Origin: Centropus unirufus
Taxonomy: Eukaryota; Chordata; Aves; Cuculiformes; Centropidae
Length of the DNA: 64,000 nt
Reading direction: 5' to 3'
Assembly: GCA_013397695.1 (NCBI GenBank)
Contig: VYZI01000033.1
Location: 1-64,000 of the forward strand
The position numbers were made by a program, and so were the translations under genes. Shown here piece by piece: positions 40,903 through 60,549 of this stretch; position 1 is the stretch's first letter, and each line of letters starts with the position of its first letter. The notes beneath the pieces are model-generated. The model saw only the letters and a list, made by a program, of their open reading frames with translations. It was not told where the DNA came from and did no database searches.

Positions 40903-42817
40903 AGATATCAGCAACAGTCACAAATAATAGACTTTCTCCATTTATATGTTGTTGGCTAAAATGCAATGGTGTCCTGTATGGTGGCTTTCAAGTAACATAC
41001 CAAGAAGCTGATTTATTTATTTGGCTCCCAAATCAGATCAACCAGCATGTGGATTTCCTCAGCCGCACCCAACAGGAGGCAGTTCCATGAATGGAGTTCC
41101 ATGATACACTCGCTCTTTTTCCCTCTTTTGCCTGACATTGAAGGGTAAAAACACAACCTGATGCCCAGAATAATCAAAGGTCACATACGATTTACCAGTG
41201 GTTACCAACAGGTAAGGGCTAAGGAAAGAAATCTTGCTATTTTTAACATATTGCATGTCTAAAGGTAAGACACTGAAATTGCTCTTCAAGGACTTAAGTA
41301 TCCAAATAAAACTTTCCATGGGCGATTTCCTCTACCTGCTCAGAAATGAGAAAATTGTGGATGGAGCTGTTTTAAATCTGTATCAAATTTAAGGAAACTG
41401 AAATCCAGTATCGGAATAGCAGCGAGCAATAGGCAATTTTCTCAACCATGTGGACAGTGTTCCAGGAAAAGTTGTATTCAGAGGTCACAGAGGATTTCAT
41501 TCCTCCACGGCTCAGTTCTTGCTCCATGCAGAATGTATCAGCAAGGGTGTTGTTTATAATGAAGGGGGTTTGTTTTACTTTGGTTTTTTTATGCATCTAT
41601 GAGGAATTAAAGCTAGACCACCAACTGATTTCACACAGGCCACCCAAATACTCCCTCAGTATCAAAAGCAGAGATTCCTTTTTCAAACTTTAAGATTTTG
41701 CTTTTTGACTATAGGACCAATTATAACTTAACACACCATGACAGACATAAGATTTTTACTGCAAATCAGAACAGAGAAGTTCTGTATAAAAGCAAGGACT
41801 ATTTAAAGAAGGGACAAACGCAGAGTCATGATGGAATCCATGCATTGCAAACAACATTGACATCATGGTACAGTTCACCCTAGAGAGTCAGTTTTCCACG
41901 CCCTAGGCAAATGCTCAACTGCCTTTTATCAGCACTATTAGTCATTACCATGACAGCAATATAGGATGAAATCAGCATCTGTTACATTGCATGGTTACCT
42001 TAAATGCCACCCAGCCACTGAAACACAGAGGGCTGGAAAATTACTTGGAGCAATATTGCACTTCTGCTTGCGTTAGTGCATTTTTCAGTTGATATAAATA
42101 CCTTAAGACAGTTAATCAATTACAAATCAAAATCCATTTACTGTACTACTAATGAATGCAACTTTGTTTAGGTAAAAGCATTGCATTGAAATACTTTGAA
42201 CAAAACATTAACAGTGCATGAATTTGGAATAAGAAAAGCAAAACAAACTCCTCGAAGGATTTCCCAGTTTAAGAGTAATTCTTCCATCCTCTAAGGCAAC
42301 TTCTTGTTGTTTTCTATAATAAACATATAATATATTTTAACAATGTGTCATGGATGAATCCTGAGTGCTTGAAGTTCTCTTACTAGGGGAGCTAAGCAGT
42401 AGTCCAGGAAGGACGTGCAGAATCACCCTTCTACCTCTTTAAAAGTGTGAATGCTGCCTATTTCAAACCTTCTGCAAAGGTCTGAGAGGATGCTTCAGCT
42501 ATTTTTGTAATCAAATGCTGTCTTCCTCCAAGAGTTTCCAAGTAATTTAGTGTGGAAATTGCACTGTCTGTATCCTACATTACAGTGACTAGCGTAAGGA
42601 TAAGAGACTCAGCAAAAGGGAGCTAGTGTGATGCCCTACACTAAATCTCTAATGTGGAACATTTTATAAAAAAAATCAAAATCCAATTAGCACCCTTCCA
42701 TCAAGCTGCTGCTTCTCCCCTATTTGTGTCACAGAGGTGAGATAGGATAAAGGACCTGATTGATGTACATCAGCAACCGCCACTTGCCCTGTGCGAGTGA
42801 GGATCACAGCACTGGAC

Positions 42818-42873
42818 AGAGATTCAGTCATAATTCAAATAATTCTCTGAAAAGAGATTCAGTCATAATTCAA
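42818..42873. repeat. 21-bp direct repeat, 35-bp period
   Basis: AGAGATTCAGTCATAATTCA plus A occurs exactly at 42818-42838 and again at 42853-42873. The exact identity suggests a recent local duplication. Confidence 0.9.
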
Positions 42874-43734
42874 TAGCTCCAAAATGAATCACTTCCATGT
42901 CAATATTATTGCATGACCTTACATCTGAAACTCGATTTTCTCCTCAAGGAGATCAGAGGCGAAGCATATTGTGGCTTCTAATGTGTCTCTGAAGCAACAA
43001 AGTGTTAATACAAATACTGAAAACACTGCCTTCCGCCGCTCCTACGTGAATAAACCTGCACACCAGATCTTTGTCTCAGCCTTTGTCAGCAGCTGATAGG
43101 AAAAGGAAGTAGAGCAAACCAGAATCTGTACCAATCGCTTTTCCTCTACACTGACAGAACAATTTGGTGGTTTTACTTCATCTACGTATGCAATTCAGAA
43201 ATTAATATTTAAAGATTACTGAACTTAAGGTAGATTATTCAGCAGTTTCAATTTGAAAATGTAATAGGGATCACATAGCTAATAGCCCTCCTTTGTGAAG
43301 TGAACCCAAGCTCCTGTGCCGAGACCTCAGAGAGAAACTGCCTTGTAAATCTGTCATAGTTTGATCATCTAAGGCAAAAAAAAATAAATAAAGTATTTTC
43401 TATGAGCTGGAAGCTATGAAGTACTGCACTAACTAAAAAGAAAAATAAAACCACGGAAATATCAAAGATGTTAATGATATTTTCCTCCAGAAACAGAAAA
43501 GTGCTTTCTTGTTAGCTGGAAGGGTTCAAATGGCTACCACCATGTAGCATGCAACACAGGAGTATCCATTAACTTTATCTGACACTCTTTTTTGCAATAC
43601 CTAACTCTTGAGTTTAGCCTGGTAGCTTGGGCAGCATGAGAACTGATCTCAGCATGCTCCTGTCTCTTTGCAGCCCCATTAGCTTGATTCAGTTTTCCAT
43701 GTATTTTATCCCTAGCCGTCCCATTTAATAAAAG

Positions 43735-43855
43735 CGTAGACACACAAAGGGAACTGAGATGTGGGGCAAATTGATGACTTGTCCAAAGTCACAACTATTT
43801 TTTTGCCGAAGTTGCTTCCTAGATGCTGTATTCATTGACCAAGCCACTAGCCTAC
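43735..43855 (-). repeat. Ancient MIR-like (CORE-SINE) relic
   Basis: GGGAACTGAGATGTGGGGC, then TGATGACTTGTCCAAAGTCA and later GACCAAGCCACTA follow the order of the reverse-complement MIR consensus (GAAACTGAGGCACAGAG, GTGACTTGCCCAAGGTCA). Identity is modest, as expected for a relic of this age. A related tRNA-derived SINE is possible. Confidence 0.5.
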
Positions 43856-44666
43856 AATCCTCCTAGTCTGGAGGAATGAATCTCTGCCTCAGATTCTCCA
43901 TGTAAGTACATATCTTATAAAGATGTTGCAAAGCTTCTGCAACAGATAAAATCTATGATTTTAAGACATACCATATAAATGCAATTATTACTGTACATAG
44001 GAAAACTTGGCTGTCTTCCATATAAAGGACATGAACAATAGCAGCGAGACAATGGTGTCAAATTATGGTTTATATAATATTTTAGTTCTAAATTACATTA
44101 CGTATGATCCTGCAACAGGCTTGTCAAACCGCTTTTTTTCATACCTCAGATAGCAGATGTTGATAAAACACTGAAAACACCATTGTTTTGCTGCACAGTC
44201 AGTTGCTGCTTAAATTTTAGCAGACTAGCTATTCGTACTCCTGACTTGCACAACCTCTTGGCCATGTTCTGGTTTGCCTTTGGGTTTTTATTTAGTTTCC
44301 AAAGAGCTACTTCCGTGCTTTTGCCACAAGGAATATAAAAATTACCTCTAGGCCACCAGCAGAAACAGGAAGTGAAGCAAATAAACCAGTCTTCCAAAAC
44401 AATGGTGTTCTTCGGCAAGGAACTGAAATGCTGAGATGCAGCCACCTTAAACTTAAAATCAAATAAAGGAAGTGCTCATTTTGGAGGTTTGCCACCAACT
44501 GTGATGGGAACACATAGCAGTCATAAGTTGCTTAGGTTTTCTTCACTGAAATGACTATGAAAGTGGTGGGGGCAAGTAGAGGCAAAATTAATGAGATGGG
44601 TGCTGCTATTTAGGTGGAGACCCAACGTGCCACAATAGGAACAGGTAGCACTGATGAGACAACCTA

Positions 44667-44724
44667 AATTAGTAAATTAGTAATTGGTAAAAAATTAGTA
44701 ATTAGTAATTAGTAATTAGTAAAA
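44667..44724. repeat. Heptamer tandem array (AATTAGT)n
   Basis: About seven near-perfect copies of ATTAGTA, with one GG variant and one A-rich interruption. It looks like slippage. Confidence 0.9.
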
Positions 44725-45624
44725 GGCTATTCTGTGTACTCTGACACCTTCCAGTTAAATGATACAATTTATTAATCCTAAGAAGGCTCCAGACAGGCAA
44801 AACGATGATCTAGAATTAAAACTATAAGTAACTTGGTCATTTGAACATAAAAAGAATACATGCCAAATCAACATAAATAAATGTGCCAATACTATTACAA
44901 TCACTACTGATAATTAATGTGTTTCATAAAACCCTAATGGAACTAGTTGTTTTTCTGACACAATGTTTCAAACACACTAACATATTCCAGGCACTGACAA
45001 GAAGTTTTTCAGTTACAAATTATTTCTTTAAACTACAAAAAAATATATATTTATGTGCATCCACACATGCATTTGTGTCCTTTTCACAGAAGCAACCATT
45101 TTAGTCCAAGTTTTTTTCATCTTCTGTCTTTTCAGTTCTAAGATTAACTTTGCTTTGGTAATCTGAAAAGTTTTCTAACAGGAGAGTATCTCCTATTTAC
45201 TCTGTTTTTCCTATGACTTCTCAAATGAGAGATATATAAGAAGTGATATTTTCAATTGGCAGCTTTGTGCCCTACTATTGCCATATAAAGGCAGGCTAAT
45301 ATAACCCTAACACTTGTAATAAAATAGAAATGTTACAATTTTCAATGATATTTTTCCTGAGAATGAACTCTAAATAATAGACAGCCAAAGCTTCTTTGCC
45401 ACACCAAAATACTGACTTCATCCCACAGCAATTACATATTTCAGTAGTCTTTCCAAGACAAATCCAAGAGGAAAATCCACTCTGCTGTTCCACTGATTCC
45501 GTCATCTATGTAACTGCTGTTACTTATCCTAACTATCGCCAGCTTTAAAGATCTCAGCAAGGAAGGATATACAGGAAATTACAGCTCCAAATACCGATAT
45601 CCAACTAAGAATCAGTTTTGCCTG

Positions 45625-45745
45625 GGCAGGGACTTCAGACTTTGGCCCGCCTGTGCTTCTGGAGATGAAGCTGGCAGGAAGTGGAACGGGAAGCAGCGCA
45701 CTCCAGGCTGGGATAAGGCACTCAGCAGGAAGCGAGGGGAGGCAG
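45625..45745. other. GC-rich patch with clustered ETS-type GGAA motifs
   Basis: GGCAGGAAGTGG, CGGGAAGC and GCAGGAAGCG lie within about 75 bp of unusually GC-rich DNA. It has no open frame of note and matches no repeat I recognise. Confidence 0.35.
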
Positions 45746-45749
45746 TTAG

Positions 45750-48700
45750 AGGCCAGTCAGCAAGAAAATGAATTCAATCCAGCCTTACAGTATTGCAGAG
45801 AAATAGAAGTTTGACTTTGATTTTTAGCTCCAGATTCAAACAATGCAATTAATAGTCGTCTGCTCTCTTCCTCCCATTGTAACAAGACATAAAACAACCT
45901 TTGTTTGGTTCAGCATTCAGAGCAAGAGCAGACGCTACTAGTAAGCACTGCTATAAAATATAATATATAAGAACTGTGTATAATCAAGCCCCACACAAAG
46001 AACTACATGACAGATTAAGTCAGATTTAAGACAGATTTAGTGCCTGCAGAGACAGATATCAGATGGGATTTCCACAAGAACCTAAATGAGATAGGTGGCT
46101 ACATTCCAGGGAAACTGAGGAACAAAAGAAGAAAGCCTTGGTTCAACATTGCCTTCTGTGGAGAGAAACTTGCCTCAAGAGACCACTTGCTGAACTGCTG
46201 CAGCCTTGGGTTCTCTAGAAGGAGCTACCAAGAATATGCACTAACCAAGTGATAAAGGAAAGATGATGCCTTTTAAAGAAATTAAAAATATTAGTATCCT
46301 TTTTTTCAAAATTACTGTGATTTTCTGCCTTTTTCTTGAAAACCAACCTTCTGCAATGCCATTGATTACAGGGCTAAACAGAAGCAGCAGTAACTTTCAA
46401 AAAAGAATAACAGTATCAGGAACACCAAGACAAACTTTCAAACCAGAATAACATAATCTTTAACAGCACGCTGCACATTCAGCTCATCTATGATCATCTA
46501 TACCGACCTATCAAGCCAGTCCTCAACTTTTATTTGAGGAAGGAGGACTAAAAGGAAAAGATTTAGTTGGGTGCCATAAAAATAGCAAAGGAGTTATAAA
46601 AGTTAGATCTTAGTAGATTTAACAACACTGTTACTGAACTTTATTCTGAGTAATCCCTAACAGAAACTTCAATTTTCTAACTAATTAAAAAGCAGACTAT
46701 GTCTCCCAGGAATAGACAGGGGAATAACAAATAAAAACTCAACATTAGTACCAGAAAACTGAAGAAATAGATCCCAGCTGTTTAAAACCAGCTTCTTTTC
46801 TTAGTCTTTCTAGCATAGGTATGAAACTGGAAGGCTGGATTCTTGCCATGTTGTCTTCCAAATCTCTTATTGATGAAAAATATTTCCAGTGGAACTGGGT
46901 TGGCCTCATTACAATCACAGAACTGCACGCCTCATGTTATCACAAGTTTCCCAGACCAAAAATGCTGCAACAAGTTCCGTTTCACCTACACTATAGCAAA
47001 CCCAATTCACTTTTAAAGTCTTTTACATAGTCCTTCAGTGCTTATAATTTTTGCACAGTTTTACTGCTAGAAGGAATCATTGTTAGACTATTATGCAAAC
47101 ACAACCCTGAGAAACGATAAATGTGACTTCAGGAGCATATGGTACTTGTAAAAAAAACCAAAAATACAGCAAACAGAAACCCTAAAACTATAAGTTTATT
47201 TAAGATTCGAAACAGGAATAAAATGCATTTTAGTAACTCCAAGTTCATTACATCCCACTCTGAACTTTCTACACTTTCAGTGGAGAGCAGGTAGTTAACT
47301 GAAAAGAAGATCTAAATCTAAAGTCTTTTCCCAGTCTTTACCAAGCTTTTTCTCTAAAAGAAATCTTCCACTTTTTAATATTAGCCTTGCAGCACAATAG
47401 GGAGACATATGCCTATTTTCCAGAGGAGTCTGTTCATACACAGAATCTTGCCAAAAGTCAAGAAGGCAGATGTACAAATTGCTCCAGTTATGGGGTTCAA
47501 TCAAACAATCATATCCTCTAAAACATCATCATAAAATGGGTTCATCAGTGACTCAATTGCGCATGGGGAGAGCTATAATGTTATCTTACCTGAAGTACTA
47601 AATTTGCACCAGTCTTAAGTGTATTCAGTATAGTAACTATATATTTCTTTTCACTACAAAAATCAAGAACACATGAAGATCGAGTGCTCTAAACCAAACA
47701 TCTGTCATCCTGGATATTAGCAAAATGTGCTGTACTTACAGCATGCACACAAGTGAATTATGGAAACGTATAGATTTATCTATAAATTTTAACTGTGTCT
47801 CCTCAGCTATACTTTAAAGCACATTAAAGTATAAATACATATATTAAGTTCATAAGCTGGAGAAAGAAAAAGAAAAATCTCACTACTTAAAGTTTACTCA
47901 CTGCGCTTGCAGCAACTGAGACCTTTTTCTTCCCTTTTTCCCCATGCTTTCATATACTTACACTGACATTTACAAAACACTGAAATGTTTGTGGTTTCTG
48001 CCCCTGAATATAATAATAATCGAATGTGTGGAGATGTATTGCTTGTTTACTTAATGCACAGGGCTATTTTCGTAAAACTAAGAACTCACCAAGGCAAAGC
48101 CTCCAAGCTGCACTTAATATTCTGACCTCTGCATCTGAAACGTTCTTCATAGGCAAAAGACAATTCCACAGCCATCATCTGACTTTTACCCAGCCCCAGT
48201 AAAGTCCTTGCACAGGATTACCAGAACTGTGGTGTTAACTGGGCACTTCTAGGAAGAGAAGAGGATAGCTTCAGTCCTCTGACATGCAATAGCTAAATAC
48301 TGTGTGATATCTTTATTAAAGGCTGGAGTAGATTTTTCAAGCATGTTGATCGAAGTCTGAAAGCAATTATACATTCAGAGTTTGATTTTTCTGAAGTCTA
48401 AATGGAAAAAGAAGGTCCTTCTTCCCTTCTAGTTCTTTTTTGCCTTATGATACTGCTGTGCAAATGTAAACAATTACACGGCTCTGAGAAGAGAGAAGTA
48501 CAGCTGCATCCAGTATTTTAGACAGAGGTGAACTGAAACTGTGGGTTTCTTTTATCTCCTATGGAAAAACTCATGAACTGCAGTGGAAGCTGTTTCCTTT
48601 CAACAGCACCATTCACAGTAGAGCAAACTTCTAAGATGACAGGTGACGTTAAAAAATACTGTATGAAAGATTTTTTTGAAAACCAGAGTCTTACAAAGAA

Positions 48701-51700
48701 GAGAAGCATGTGCTTACGAATTAACTGGAAAGATCCTGTTTCTTGGTACTGAACTGGGAATTATAAACAGAGAAGGGTTACTTAGAAAGGGTGTATTTCT
48801 TCTTTTACAACACTAATATAAATGAGATTTTCTACTGGGTCTACCTGGGAGGAAGGAGCCTCGCTGGTGCAAAGTGGAGTTATGAAAATGCCTTTATGCA
48901 TTTTGCCCTAGATTCTGATATTGCTTCACTATTTATTAATGTTTAAAGCTTATTGTGGTACAGAAGTATAGTTTCTGAGAAATATAACCAGCCATAGTAT
49001 AGTTGAAATCAAGTATCTATACTCCATGCAATACCTGGAAGTTCACCATATCAGGCAGTTCGTTAAACCGACTGCTGCAGATTAATGTCTATATTTTACA
49101 TTATTCCCAATACCACGTATAGTTCACTTTTTTTTGGAAGAGTACATTAAAGAATTAGCATAAAGAGACTTTGCAATGTTCAGCTTGCAACACTTTCCTT
49201 AGTATTGCCCTTCTGAAAATCCAGAGAAATGATAAAAGGATTTAATCTTCCTCCTCAGACTTGCACCTTGCTTCCTTCGAAGCTTTCTTTTAAAAATGCT
49301 AACTTGCAAGCAATGCACACGGGTACTACACAGTCAGTTTTATCTCCAGAGGCTGCCTTTTACAGTGGTAAAACTATTTTCCCAACACACAGGTACAAAG
49401 ATCCATGAAAAAGCCCTAGTGCAGAAAAGGAAAGAGTAAATTCTGAAGGGCAGATAAAGGCACCTATGAAAAATCAACTGCTCGACCTCATTATTTTAGA
49501 GGTAACTTGTACTACACACTATATTTTACCAAAATATTTCTATTATTTCAGCCAAATTGTATCTGCATGAAAGTAAGACAGGATTTTGCAAGCTGGAGGA
49601 AGGAGAAGCAATGTTAGGAAGTCTCACAAACTATACTGTATTCTGAGAGTACCACAAGAATTAGTAAAGTATTGGAACTGCAGATGCCTTTGCAGAGGCA
49701 TTGCCAAGAGCATATTATAATTAGCAAAAATCTTTAATGGAAAAAAACAAAATAACACAAAGCCACACCATTATAGGTTGGGATAATGAAGTCCCAATGT
49801 ATTCATTTTATGCTGGCATTGCAAAATCCACAGATTTAGTTAACAATGTCTGAAAGATCTATCACAGACTGAAGGTCTACAGATTATAAATACAATTACT
49901 GAGAAAAAGTTTTCCGACTATGCAAGAGTAACCTGAAAAACGTGCCAACAAAGCTTCAGATCAACCAAACTACTGCCCTTTTTTATGCAGCTCTTTTTAC
50001 CTACTTCTACAGTAAAATATTTTTAACTATTTACTTCAGCTAGTGATGCTTGTAAAATAACGAGATTGTAGTTTGCTTTATTCCCCACCAATATAACAAA
50101 TGGCTTAGTACTGAAAGGCCTGAAAACCCCCTCACATTTATTGTTACCAAACACCTAGTAGGAAAACAGAGCCCAAGAATTCCTCTTAATGATGGCCACA
50201 CTCACAAAAGACAAGGGCTGCCGATGGGCAGTCTTCTCTATTACTCTAACTTTAATCTTTAATTATTGGGTTGATCACACCATACAGTGAGTATTACCTC
50301 AAAATAAACGTAACAGCAAGTATACATTTTGCTGATTTGCAGAATATTTCACGTATTAACTTTTCTTCAATACTTTCTTTTATCTTTACTGACTCTCCAT
50401 ATTATGTGGCACAGGTTTTTTATATTGATCACTCTGCCTAAATGGAAGGTGCAAATGACTGAAATTAGTTAGAATCCTGTAGCAAATGAGCACAAGTAAT
50501 GGGACTGTCTTAGAACATTTGCTTATTATTTGAAAAAAAGTCTACGAATCTGAAATTCAGGCTTTTACCTTAAGAAATAGCAATGGTACTTTTCAGTTAA
50601 ATGGTTTGATTGCTCTTAAATAGCTTTTAAAACATGAAAATTTATTTATTTCTAGGTAATGTATTATGACAATTTTTATGCTTATTTTCAATGGATTCAT
50701 GGAATAAATATGCAATTGTATGCAGATTTTGACCCTCTATAAAGAAAGACCTTTCCTAAACACACTTCTGTTTCAACTGTACTGAAAATAATTCATTTTA
50801 AAAGTAAGAGGAGATTTTTAGGCTTTGTTGAAGACATTAAACATCTGGTTAATCATGTATAAAAAAGACAACACTTCCAAAGTTTTCATAACCTCATTAG
50901 TATATGGAATGTCCAGGAACATGGCTAGATGTGTCTTTAATATAGGCATTACCTTATCTATTTATCCCCTTGTCAATTAATCAAATTACTATACCAAGAC
51001 TTTTTTCCTCAATTATATTAACAATAAAAAGCCTTGACTACTACTGGGGATCATATGGATAAAAAGGGAAGAGAAAAATTCCGAGCACACTACCACAACA
51101 ACAAAACCATAGAGCAAAACACTATAAAATCTTAACATCGTATAGGTTACGTACTTTATGAAATACAAGAAAATATATACAAACTATAACATTGTATGTA
51201 TTTTTCACATCATATCATGCTATGCAATGAGCATCAGATTAATTGATGCTGTGTCGTCTATTGTGAAATAGCAAGCAACATACAGATTTCCAAACGTGTA
51301 TTTCTATTTCAACTCTTATTAATAGTTCATACTTCACTTACACATGTAAACACCACTATAGTTTTTAGTTTGATACCATCCTCCAGTTTTCTTCTAAACA
51401 CACACTAGGCACACGCAGTGGTAAAATTAAACATGCTGATTCTAAAGGCTTTGCTCAATATTTTTAGGGAGAAACCCAACATATGGAAATTAGAGCTTTT
51501 ACTATATGAATGGTGAGGAGAGAGATGGCAGCCTGGAACACGGTATATATATGAGTTTCATTACTTTTCTGTTGCAGTCTAATGCAATTTTCTTTAAACA
51601 AGTACAAACTCTTACAGTACAATACAAAGGCGCCTTTAAACCAAATCGTCTACTAGTGTCTTGCTCCCTGTGAAGCACTTGTTTTGGCAAACAGCTAGGA

Positions 51701-52820
51701 GCCTGCCAAGAAAAGGTCATCGATCTTTGCCTGAAAAGCTTGAGCCAGCTTTATACAGTAAGGGCTTATTACAAACACACAATGCTTACCAGATGTTCTA
51801 TCAGCTAGCTGGATACAATCCAAGGGACAGCTATAAATCCACAGAGAGATGTTCATTATGAAGGCATTTGCCACACTAAGTCAAAATTACATAAGCACCC
51901 TTTGGAGAACCTCTTCCCTGAGCAGTGCAGTTTCAATGGATCATGCACCAAGAGACTGAATTGTCACCAAGTACGGACTTGCATTTGGACCGATACCTTT
52001 AAAAAGAATTTGCGGCTTGAACAGTTAGCCCCCAAGGTTCATTTCCACAATCAAATGCCTGTGCCATTAATGAAGGCAATGTTAACTTCCAAGAACAAGA
52101 CTTTACCGTGGACTCCGATACTCTCATTTTATAGCTCCTCTTAGGCTTTCTAGTTACTGTCATTCAGGCAACAACATGCGGGTATCTGCTTTCAGATAAA
52201 CAGATAAATAATATATCTACCAACAGATAAAACTCTGTCACAGGAGAAACACATCACCTACCACACCAAGAAGTAAACATGCACCAGAGTCAAATGAATT
52301 ACAGATATTTACTGACATGAACTTATTCTAACACCCTATGGAAAATCTATTTAAAGCCCTTCACATGAAGTATGAAAAGTTGTGTGGCTGAGACATATAT
52401 ATAACTCCTTAAAGTAGTCATATTGGTATAAATGCAATGCTTGGGTTTTGGGGGAGGGTTTTTTTTGTTTGTTTGATTGGTTGGTTTTTTAAATAAACAA
52501 ACTAGACACTCAAGATACTGACGGGCAAAGATTTCTTTCGGTTGTAAACACAGTCATAAAATAGATGAGCAGTTCCAAGAAGAGGAAGAAACCTAGAAAA
52601 AAAAACCCAACCAATTTTGTAATAAGCATCCATACTACAGCACAGAGTTATTTTAAGAGTAAACCAAATAAAACCGAAGAGAAAAAGACACATTTGTAAT
52701 TTTCTTGAATTATCCGTCCTAAGAAGAGGAAAATAAAGGTATAGTACAGGGAGAAAACTTTGCAAATCAGTTTAAACTTTTTATTTGTTTGTTTTTTCCC
52801 TTTTTGCTCATTTGTAGTTT
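45750..52820. other. AT-rich intronic DNA without a supported gene
   Basis: No recognisable exon, RNA gene or recent transposon. A degenerate GACAGATTTAA tandem lies near 46009-46041. The block 51900-52140 is open for 80 codons on the plus strand with mixed composition, but I recognise no family and no good exon borders. Confidence 0.55.
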
Positions 52821-52830
52821 GAATGACGGA

Positions 52831-52851
52831 GGGTTGGGGGGAGGGGTGGGG
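52831..52851 (+). other. Strong G-quadruplex motif
   Basis: Four G-runs (3, 6, 4 and 4 G) are separated by loops TT, A and T. This meets the canonical quadruplex pattern with very short loops. It lies on the plus strand, the template for PRKCE transcription, so the nascent RNA would be C-rich. Confidence 0.85.
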
Positions 52852-52869
52852 AGAGTGGAAATAATGCCC

Positions 52870-58953
<6,084 letters not shown>

Positions 58954-59965
58954 TCAAGAAAAGAATTAGAAGAAAACTTAGAATGGCTCTCAAAGCAAGT
59001 GACTGTAGACGCAGGAAACAAAGCCTCCAAAACTTGTGAAGCCAAGGTGTAGGTAAGGCACATGGGAAGGTCTGCAGTTCACTACCAACAGAGCCTCCTT
59101 TCGCAAGGAGGTGTTGACCCTGCACCTTCACTGAAGTAAAAAATTAGCCCTTGGAAAACTTGAACCCAGTGAATTTTACAAATCAAATATTTATAGGATT
59201 TTTCTGCCATACATTTGTTTTTTCCAAAGAAACAAGGAAGAAAATTAAAAGGTGGTAGGATTGAATAACTATTTTACTGTTATTTATACTGAGCCCAGCT
59301 ATGCAAATGTGAAAAACAACACTGTGACCTATTCAGATCCCAGCAAGACACATCAGCTCTGGTCACAGAATGGGGGAAATGAACACACAGAGCTTGTACA
59401 GTCGGTTAACACGTGTTTATAATACTCCCTTTGTATCCCCACTGGGAGAGAGAAATACAGCCTTTATCCTCCTTTCCTGAAATATAAAATTTGTTTATTT
59501 CTGCACTATTCTGGCGGATTTTAAGGAATCTTGTGTAGATCACCTTCCCTCAGCATGAAGTACAGGTGCTTGGTATCAAGCTGCAGTACTTCAAGGTTCC
59601 ATGGCTTTGAGAATAAACTCCTTTAAGTTTCGGCATTGTATTGAAGAGCTCATGACAAATCCTCCAGCATTTTACCCCACATTTCATCAGCGACTCTAAA
59701 TACTGCCGGATTTGAGTACCCTACTGGTGCCCCACACACTACAGTGAATTTCTGAAGGCACCCATCTCTCAAAAATTAAACTCTCACTAAAACACACTCT
59801 GATCAATAGTTCTTACTGTCACAATTCCAGAGACCGTGTGGAGTGATGTGGTGTACATTAATACTATTCTTTTATTCTGTTTTAGTAAGTAAAGCCCACA
59901 GATAAAATTTCCCGCCCACTGGCAGAGTGCTTCCAGGGGCCTTGTCTGCCTGGACCACCCTGTGT

Positions 59966-60058
59966 CAGAATCCTAGAATCACTAGGCTGGAAAAGACCTT
60001 TGAGATCATCAACCTAATTGAACCTGTTCACTACTACAGTTGACCCACCACTTCAGCC
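59966..60058 (-). mobile_element. CR1 3' end, copy A
   Basis: AATCCTAGAATCACTAGG then CTGGAAAAGACCTTTGAG and ATCATCAACCTAATTGAACC is the reverse complement of a CR1 3' UTR. It has lost most of the 5' portion and is inactive. It lies in the PRKCE sense. Confidence 0.88.
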
Positions 60059-60325
60059 AGAACTGGGCATTCGGAGGACACTGGGGCAGCCCCAGCCCTG
60101 GGCATCAGGCACCTCCCTGGGAATGGGAGTGAACCAGGGCCAGGCAGGTTCATAGAGAGCTAGAGACCGGCCATGCTGTGGCACTGCAGGGACAGGGGCT
60201 GATGGCCATGGGGGGCTGACAGGTAGTTCTGGGCCACAGGAAGGGTGAGGGTAGCCCTGGGGGCTTAAGCAGGAACACTGGGGTCTGTTGGTGCTCCCAG
60301 GGCCCTCGCACGCACAAGGGGCTTA
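60059..60325. other. GC-rich unclassified DNA between CR1 copies
   Basis: Clearly more GC-rich than the rest of the window, with runs such as GGGGCAGCCCC (a small palindrome) and GGGGGGCTGA. It may be older CR1 body or another repeat; I cannot assign it. Confidence 0.4.
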
Positions 60326-60549
60326 ATCATAGAATGGCCCGAGTTGGAAGGGACCCACAAGGATCATCAAGTCCAACTCTTGTCCCTGCATAGTACTCCT
60401 CCAGCATTCACATCATGTGTCTGAAGGTGTTGTCCAAACGCTTCTTCAATGTTGTCAGGCTGGGTAAGAAGCAAGTCCTCTGTGACTACTTCCCTGGGGA
60501 GCCTGTTCCAATGCTCCATCCCTCTAGATGAAGATCATTTTCCTAATAT
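60326..60549 (-). mobile_element. CR1 3' end, copy B (different subfamily from A and C)
   Basis: ATCATAGAATGGCCCGAGTT, GGAAGGGACCCACAAGGATC, ATCAAGTCCAACTC, then GGGGAGCCTGTTCCAATGC and TTTTCCTAATAT are hallmarks of the CR1 type whose 3' end reads ATAGAATGG and TTGGAAGGGACC. It ends abruptly where copy C begins, so it is truncated. Confidence 0.9.

Larger units (their letters stand above)
40903..45615. other. Intronic DNA without a supported gene
   Basis: It holds the 21-bp spaced direct repeat at 42818-42873, a MIR-like relic at 43.75 kb and the heptamer array at 44667-44724. ACAGGAAGTGA near 44365 is a good ETS-type site. No exon was recognised. Confidence 0.55.

Noticed and set aside
47487..47505. 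tRNA B-box from GGGGTTCAATCAAA
   Set aside because: No A-box or cloverleaf could be built around it.
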